Assembly: GCA_026873275.1 (NCBI GenBank)
Contig: JANTUC010000014.1
Coordinates: forward strand, 310,001-374,000
From: Pseudopithomyces maydicus
Lineage: Eukaryota; Ascomycota; Dothideomycetes; Pleosporales; Didymosphaeriaceae
DNA: 64,000 nt
Reading direction: 5' to 3'
Part shown: positions 58,324 through 64,000 of the stretch, one piece after another
How the letters are laid out: every line of letters starts with the position of its first letter
Position numbering within the stretch: position 1 is the first letter of the stretch
Translations under genes and position numbers: made by a program
The notes under the pieces: generated by a model
The model's database searches: none
Seen by the model: the letters and a program-made list of their open reading frames with translations, nothing else
Told to the model about the DNA's origin: nothing

Positions 58324-59913
58324 ATGCTTTCCATCGCTCGAACCGTCCGCTCGCCAGCTTTGCGATCCCTCAATCGCGCGCGCACCGTGGCCACCCAAGC
58401 GGATTCCAGACGCGCCGGCGACATATCAGATGCGTTCGCCTCGCTCTCCGGGCAGCAGTTTGCTCCTCTCTCGGCCGAATATGCGGACCTCAAGGCACGC
58501 CTGATCAAGGGAAACGAGGAGGCGATACGCCAGTCGTGGGAGCGATTGCTGAACGACTTGCGGGAGGAGATACCGCTCATCGCGGAAAAGGGCTCGAAGA
58601 TCATACCCGATATCGATTTCAAGGACATCGATAATGCACCGGAGGACTTCAGCAGCGAGCTGAAGAAGAGGGGCGTCGCCGTGGTACGAGGTGTTGTGAG
58701 CGAGCAGGAGGCATTGGACTGGAAGGAGAGCCTTCGGGAGTACATCAAGGCGAACCCACAGACAAAAGGTGCGTACTATATGGCAGTTGTTCCTTCCGAA
58801 GCGACAAGTAGATTGACCACCTTCAGCCTTTCCACCCGAAAACCCCCAGGTCTTCGAGCTCTACTGGTCGCGCGCCCAGATCCTCGCCCGCGGCCACCCC
58901 AACATGCTCAAGACACAACGTTTCCTCATGTCCCACTGGTACGCCAAGAACCCACACACCCCCATCTCAACCCGCCACCCCATCTCCTACGCCGACCGCC
59001 TCCGCATGCGCCTCCCCGGCGACTCGCGCTTCGCCCTCGGCCCGCACGTCGACGGCGGCAGCGTAGAGCGCTGGGACGAAAACGGCTACGGCCTCGGCCG
59101 CGTCTACGACTCCATCTGGAAGGGCCGCTGGGAGGACTTCGACCCCTGGGAATCCAGCTGCAGGCTCTTCGCCGTCACGGACCTCCACAACGGCGTCGGC
59201 GCCTCCACCGCCTTCCGCATGTTCCAAGGCTGGCTCTCCATGTCCACCACCGCCCCCGGCGAAGGCACCCTCCTCGTGAACCCCCTCCTCGCAAAAGCAA
59301 CAGCCTACTACCTCCTCCGCCCCTTCTTCTCCCCCACCACCGGCGCCCACCCCTCCACCCAAGCCCCCCTCCACCCCCCTCACAAGCCTTCCTCACCCCC
59401 TCAAACTGGTCCCTCGACTCCCCCCAGTCCTCCTGGCTCCACGGCGCAACCCCCGCCCGCGGCCAGGAACTAGACCCCTCCCTCCACCCGCACCTGCACC
59501 TCCCCTCCTCCATGGTCCACGTCCCCACCGTGCGCCCCGGCGACTACGTAGCCTGGCACTGCGACACCATCCACGCCGTCGACCGCACCCACGCCGGCAC
59601 CGCAGACTCCTCCGTCCTGTACATCCCCGCTTGTCCGCTGACCGAGGACAACGCGAGGTACCTGGTGAGGCAGCGGGCGAAGTTTGTGAACGGGGAGCCG
59701 AGTCCGGATTTTGGGGGTGGGGAGGGGGAAGGCGGGTTTGAAGGGAGGGTGAGGGTTGAGGATTTGGGTTTGGAGGGTGAGGAAGGATTGGTTGGGAGGG
59801 AGGCGAGGAGGGGGATGGGGTTGGAGGAGTGGGATGGTGAGGAGGAAGGGTTGGGGACTGGGGAGAGGGTGGTGGTGGATGTGGCGAATAAGGTTTTGGG
59901 GTTTTATGCGTAG
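58324..59913 (+). CDS. DUF1479 family oxygenase-like protein, frame broken once
   Basis: Two exons: 58324-58768 and 58827-59913. The intron acceptor was chosen because it gives AFPPENPQVFELYWSRAQ, the family sequence. The N-terminus (MLSIARTVRSPALRSLNRAR) is basic and Arg/Ser-rich, a plausible mitochondrial presequence. Family blocks: KRGVAVVRGVV; FALGPHVDGGSVERW with His and Asp of a putative iron site; DSIWKGRWEDFDPWE; HLPSSMVHVPTVRPGDYVAW; CDTIHAVDRTHAG; SVLYIPACPLTEDNARYL. DUF1479 proteins (YbiU type) have the fold of 2-oxoglutarate oxygenases; the reaction is unknown. The frame is lost by one base between LLRPFF and FLTPSNWSLD; the C6 run at 59374-59379 is the likeliest place. Restored length is about 510 residues. 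The end is Gly/Glu-rich and divergent. Confidence 0.82.
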   Translation: MLSIARTVRSPALRSLNRARTVATQADSRRAGDISDAFASLSGQQFAPLSAEYADLKARLIKGNEEAIRQSWERLLNDLREEIPLIAEKGSKIIPDIDFKDIDNAPEDFSSELKKRGVAVVRGVVSEQEALDWKESLREYIKANPQTKGAYYMAVVPSEATSRLTTFSLSTRKPPGLRALLVARPDPRPRPPQHAQDTTFPHVPLVRQEPTHPHLNPPPHLLRRPPPHAPPRRLALRPRPARRRRQRRALGRKRLRPRPRLRLHLEGPLGGLRPLGIQLQALRRHGPPQRRRRLHRLPHVPRLALHVHHRPRRRHPPREPPPRKSNSLLPPPPLLLPHHRRPPLHPSPPPPPSQAFLTPSNWSLDSPQSSWLHGATPARGQELDPSLHPHLHLPSSMVHVPTVRPGDYVAWHCDTIHAVDRTHAGTADSSVLYIPACPLTEDNARYLVRQRAKFVNGEPSPDFGGGEGEGGFEGRVRVEDLGLEGEEGLVGREARRGMGLEEWDGEEEGLGTGERVVVDVANKVLGFYA

Positions 59914-62607
59914 GTAGGTCTACCTAGTTAGCAGATGGATGGTGAGAAGGGGGTGGGGTTTGGAGTTTGGTATGATATGATACGGTGTGTTATATGTGTG
60001 CGATAGATATGATAGATACGATAGTATTGGGCTGCTTGCAGCATGTATGGATGGAAGATTGTGTGTATGCCTAAAGCGACGAGTTTGATAACCAAGTTAT
60101 ACACGCATGCATAGGAAACTGCTTGTTCATGGCTGTGTGTATCCATCCTATCGCGCGCGTGGTTCTATATATATTTTCATTTAAAGTCCCCTTTCCATGT
60201 GATGATTAATAGCAAACATGCTGTGAAGGACGGCAGCTGCATAGCACACACAACATAACATACGTAGCATACACGAAATATATGTACACCATCACATAGG
60301 ATACACAAAGTCACAAAAAAGTGCCCTACTAAATACAACACTGTTTCTCTGAACCCTCCTTTTCATGCGTATTTATTTCTTGACTCGCAAATAATTTCCC
60401 TTTTTTCCTTATATTTGTATACTCAAGTTAAGCATTTTACTTTGGACAGAAAAATATTTACTGCTCGTAAGTCAACATGTATCTAATAGCATAAGAGCGC
60501 GTTTATTGTATTCAATGTAACTAGCAGCTGTGTCGTAGACAGAAAACTTTCTTTTTTTGATTGGAAGGGTGCAATAGGGAAAACCGAAGAAGAATTGCAT
60601 TACTGGCTACAAACGTAATTATCATGCAGAGAAAAAAGGTTTTAAAAGAGTGTGTGCCACTGATAATATTCAAGATGGGTGTAAAACTTTCGTTATATAT
60701 TAGCTCTCGAAGAAACTTTTAGAAGAGGCTTTTTAATACGGAGCTATTAGATTATATTAGTTCTAGAGGGTAAATATCTTTATTAATTAATAACCTTTGC
60801 CTACCATTATTATTTCTCTATTATTAGAGCTATAAGATTATTTATCTATTTTCTATTATATTAAATAATCCTAATTATAGCCTTCCTTTACTTATAATTT
60901 AGGTAGTCTATATTAGAATTTTTAGCAAAGTTACTGGTAATTTTATTAAAAGCTTTATATTACCTTTTAATATATTCTCTCTTTTTATTATAATTAATAC
61001 TATTACTTATAAAGTACTATTAGCACTAGATAGTAGTAGGGGGTATATATTTATATTCTCTTTTTAGGATTGCAAAGTAAACTAGTAGGAATTATATTAT
61101 TAAATTTTTTTAGCTAAAGCTTTACTCCTTTATTTAAACTCCTTTAAGATAATAGTATTAAATTTTTTAATATTATAATATAAAAATAGATTATCCTTAT
61201 TTTTATTTACTATAAGAATATACAACTCCTTAGCTATAGTAGTTAGGTTTTAATAAAAAGGTTAATAGTATAAAGTATATTAAAAAGTTTTTTTAAAGCT
61301 TTATATACTCTCTAGCTTTAATTATAGTATTAAAACTTATTATTTACTCTATTATCCTAATAGGCTTACTGCGCCCTTATTAATTATATTTATTATTTCC
61401 TATTTAGTTAATAGTTTAGTATACTTTATTATTAAATTTATTATATTTAGTTTACCCTAGGTGGCTGGAGTCGGCATAACCTGTACAGGTTTTAATAATA
61501 GTAATTGAAGATCATAACTTTTAGAAGATATGTTTACCTTACTGAATTCTTATTCGAAGTACATGGATAAATGCTTATTCTAGACTTATAGTTCCCAGCC
61601 CAATCTCAGCCTTCTTACATTCATGTTCACATTCTGCATGAGTACTCGCACCGTTCCAAAAAAAAAAAAATTGTGTAATATATATGCTCTATGTATTTCA
61701 TAGATACATACCCTTGAAATTGTATTACCCCGCAGGAAAACCACTGGAAAAAAAATCTGAACAGGCATATAGTACGTACGGCACGTGAAACCGCCAGTAC
61801 GTCCAAATGCTTCCGGTCAATCTGTAAGTTTCCGTATTACCATCCAAATTACTCCGAAGATTTGTCCTACCATCGAAATGAAAAAAAAAATCTCAGATAT
61901 CGCCAAATATTCGGATCGCCCTCTAACCCGCGTTGAAGCAGGGTGAAGGGTCTTACAACATGTTGTGCCCAAAGCGATGTTGGAACTGAAAGTGGCAGTG
62001 ATCTGCTCACAAACTACTTCCTCGCAGGGGCTATGAAAAGAAAAGGGGAAAAGAGGTGGGGGAGGGAGTGCAGACTAGAAAGCCGTTGCTGGAGTGTTTG
62101 TGCAGTGTTGATCGAAAATGTTGTGTGTTCGGTAGTTTGAGAGCTGTTGGGGAGTGTATGTCGAAAAAATCGTGTTTAGGCTTGTTTCCTTATAGCCGCA
62201 ACTGGTTTGACAAGGGCTTGCGCCCTATTGGATTCCTTCGCCGGGCTCGATAGATTGTTCAGTTTTCGTCGCGAAAGCCCAAGTAAATGAAAATCTTGCA
62301 TTTGAATCCATGCATAGTTGGTGTCCGGTAATTAAATGCAAAAGAATAAATGCGGCATATAAGTGCGAAAGATAATCCAGGATCTAGCTATCCCTCAAGT
62401 TCGCTTAAATGATATTCTTCGGGCGTCGTTGTTTGTCGATAGTGTGTGCGTCTGTGTCTGTAGTGGCCTATCCCGGGGTGCCGTGTACTAAGGATGGAGA
62501 TGACTTTTCGTAAGTCAATCTCAAGCTGCACAATTAGTGCAGTTTATGCTATTATTCTCCATCCTGTCCTTGTTGAGCTTCTTGGACAAGAAGCGTCGTG
62601 GACACTT
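59914..62607. other. Intergenic, includes an AT-rich block
   Basis: 2.7 kb without a supported gene. It contains the 3' flank of the DUF1479 gene, the AT-rich block at about 60716-61455, and a normal-composition part (61.5-62.6 kb) with only short frames that forms the 3' flank of the APH-like gene. Confidence 0.55.
60716..61455. repeat. AT-rich block, probable RIP-mutated repeat relic
   Basis: Composition changes abruptly to very AT-rich sequence dominated by TA-containing words (TATTA, CTATA, TTATAT), with few CpA, TpG and CpG dinucleotides. All frames are closed by many stops. This is the picture left by repeat-induced point mutation on a transposon copy in Pezizomycotina; no element type can be recognised any more, and I found no terminal repeats by eye. 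Confidence 0.6.
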
Positions 62608-64000
62608 TCATCTCGAGCATATCCTGCTTGGCTTGCGGTTGAGGTTGTAGCTGAGGAGCAGCTTGTGTGCGTTCTTCGTTTTTGAGGCTAACGAAGAACA
62701 GGAAGAGCCGCTGGAATGAGGATCTTCGTTGTTTTTGGAACCGGCACCTGCGATGCCAGTCGATTGATGTCCGTCATTGGACCCATAGCCGACTTCGCGA
62801 GTAGGTGGAGACAGCATCATCTGCTGTCCTTTGTGTTCTTCCGACGGGCGGTTGAGGGTTATGACCGTCTGAGGTGAAAAGTCCGAATGAAGCTCGCTCG
62901 CTCCCTTGTCATCTTTTGATGTCGGAGCGCCTAGTGTATCGTCTTTTTCATCCACTTTGTCGGTATTGATATTCAGGCCACATACTGCATCCAGCTCCCG
63001 CATATACTCCTCGCCTGGGAGAGTGGGTTCGCAGATCTTGGCTATCTCCCGCTTCAGCATCTCTTCTGCAGCAGGAAATCCGCGGCCTAAAAGCAACGAA
63101 AAGTCATATGCATCGATCCGGTTATCAGGCAAGCCCCTAATGATCTTTCCTCCAAAGTCCAAATACTCGCCACCTTCGTAGATTGCGCCAAACGCAGCCT
63201 GGTAAAGGGCTGATTTTGCGGTGAACTGGGCATCAGATGAGATACCTTCCTTGAGCTCAGCTTTATGCATGGCTGCAGCATAGATGTTTCGGTAATAGGG
63301 CGTATTCCAACCGAAGTGAGGTGATTTTTCGAGGCGTTCGCCATGCTCGTTGGGAAACCAATCACGCGTTAGAAACAAAGGTGCTGCAGCTGGGCCAATA
63401 CAGCGAGGTCCCACAAAAGCGCCGTCCCAGTCGATGATGCCGGTCACATTACCATCTTCATCGGTTAAGATGTTCTGCAAGTCCAGATCATCGTGATGGA
63501 TCACAAAAGTTTCATCCGTGCCACCAGAATTGAAAGCTGTGGTGTTGAACACCATTTCCATCATTTTGCGGATTCCCAAGTTCACAAGATAATCATCATT
63601 AGGATTGGGATGATCCTCATGTGATTCGACGGAACCAAAGATGGTTTGAAGCCCCAGCTGAATATAGTCTTGGGTAGTGGAAAAGGGGCCGCGTTCGTCG
63701 AAGAGGAGGGCGTTGGACGGGTCAGACCAATGATAAGAAGGGCCTACAATCGACGAGAACTCTTCAAGTATATCAGACGAGTCATGGCTCACATCGTAGG
63801 TATGATTGATCTTTGCCATTCCGATACGGTCAAATTTCAAACGCTGAAGCTTAACCATCTGGTTCGCAAGCGAATTGAGAAAATTCACACGTCGGCGATG
63901 GGTAGCAGGTGTGGGGACGTCAGCCTTGAGGTAGGCTGTGGCGGGGATGTATGGTTGATCGAACCAAATCTTGCTTGCATGGTTACCCGGAAGCTGCTTC
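62608..64000 (-). CDS. Aminoglycoside-phosphotransferase-like (APH) kinase, 5' end outside window
   Basis: The frame is open from the stop at 62608 to the window edge, so the N-terminal lobe and the start lie beyond 64000. The visible part begins QLPGNHASKIWFDQPYIPAT. The catalytic loop is HHDDLDLQNILTDEDG with Asp and Asn of the Brenner motif (HxDxxxxN), followed by the metal-binding GIIDWDGAFVGPR, as in the APH/choline-kinase-like proteins that are very numerous in filamentous fungi. The C-terminal 120 residues are Ser/Asp/Asn-rich and disordered. It would phosphorylate a small molecule or protein; most fungal members have no known substrate. No intron is seen in this part. Confidence 0.85.
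   Translation of the reverse strand, partial: KQLPGNHASKIWFDQPYIPATAYLKADVPTPATHRRRVNFLNSLANQMVKLQRLKFDRIGMAKINHTYDVSHDSSDILEEFSSIVGPSYHWSDPSNALLFDERGPFSTTQDYIQLGLQTIFGSVESHEDHPNPNDDYLVNLGIRKMMEMVFNTTAFNSGGTDETFVIHHDDLDLQNILTDEDGNVTGIIDWDGAFVGPRCIGPAAAPLFLTRDWFPNEHGERLEKSPHFGWNTPYYRNIYAAAMHKAELKEGISSDAQFTAKSALYQAAFGAIYEGGEYLDFGGKIIRGLPDNRIDAYDFSLLLGRGFPAAEEMLKREIAKICEPTLPGEEYMRELDAVCGLNINTDKVDEKDDTLGAPTSKDDKGASELHSDFSPQTVITLNRPSEEHKGQQMMLSPPTREVGYGSNDGHQSTGIAGAGSKNNEDPHSSGSSCSSLASKTKNAHKLLLSYNLNRKPSRICSR

Overview
The window is nuclear DNA from a filamentous ascomycete (Pezizomycotina; a Dothideomycete is my best guess). The evidence is many short GT-AG introns (mostly 44-80 nt) with CTAAC/CTGAC-type branch sites, secreted plant-polymer enzymes (an AA9 lytic polysaccharide monooxygenase, a GH31 alpha-glucosidase, GMC oxidoreductase), fungal-only families (DUF4246, a fungal-type zinc-finger regulator), wide intergenic gaps full of simple repeats, and one abrupt AT-rich block that looks like a RIP-mutated repeat relic. 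I see no rRNA, convincing tRNA, CRISPR or intact transposon. All exon structures are read by eye and were checked only for phase closure.

Layout. 0-7.7 kb: an F-box protein gene, a small secreted membrane-like protein, and a small Cys-tailed protein. 8-17 kb: a DUF4246 gene, a secreted GMC oxidoreductase and a stand-alone MoeA-like molybdopterin protein; each carries one or two -1 frame breaks. 18-26 kb: a secreted AA9 LPMO, then a compact set consisting of a Dal5-like MFS transporter and a soluble bacterial-type cytochrome P450 diverging from a shared promoter, with a C2H2/fungal-trans-domain regulator abutting the P450 tail to tail (1 bp gap). 26-36 kb: an unrecognised single-exon gene, a seven-exon GH31 alpha-glucosidase, a five-exon sulfatase and an unrecognised coiled-coil gene. 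37.9-42.5 kb: a Trk-type potassium transporter diverging from a senescence/spartin-domain protein. 42.5-46.2 kb: a gene-free stretch dense in short tandem repeats. 46.2-50.4 kb: a 2-oxoglutarate/Fe(II) oxygenase with a microsatellite-bearing 747-nt intron and a bZIP factor. 50.4-55.5 kb: a long GC-rich stretch without convincing genes. 55.5-60 kb: an intracellular GH1 beta-glucosidase diverging from a DUF1479 oxygenase-like gene. 60-64 kb: the AT-rich block, then an aminoglycoside-phosphotransferase-like gene cut by the window end.

Two things stand out. First, five otherwise well-conserved genes contain eight places where the reading frame is lost by exactly one missing base, mostly in or beside short homopolymers; restoring one base at each makes every exon phase close. 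The uniform sign points to systematic assembly under-calling, although real decay of some genes (DUF4246 above all) cannot be excluded. Second, the transporter-P450-regulator trio looks like a small self-contained catabolic or detoxification module built around a P450 of bacterial type.
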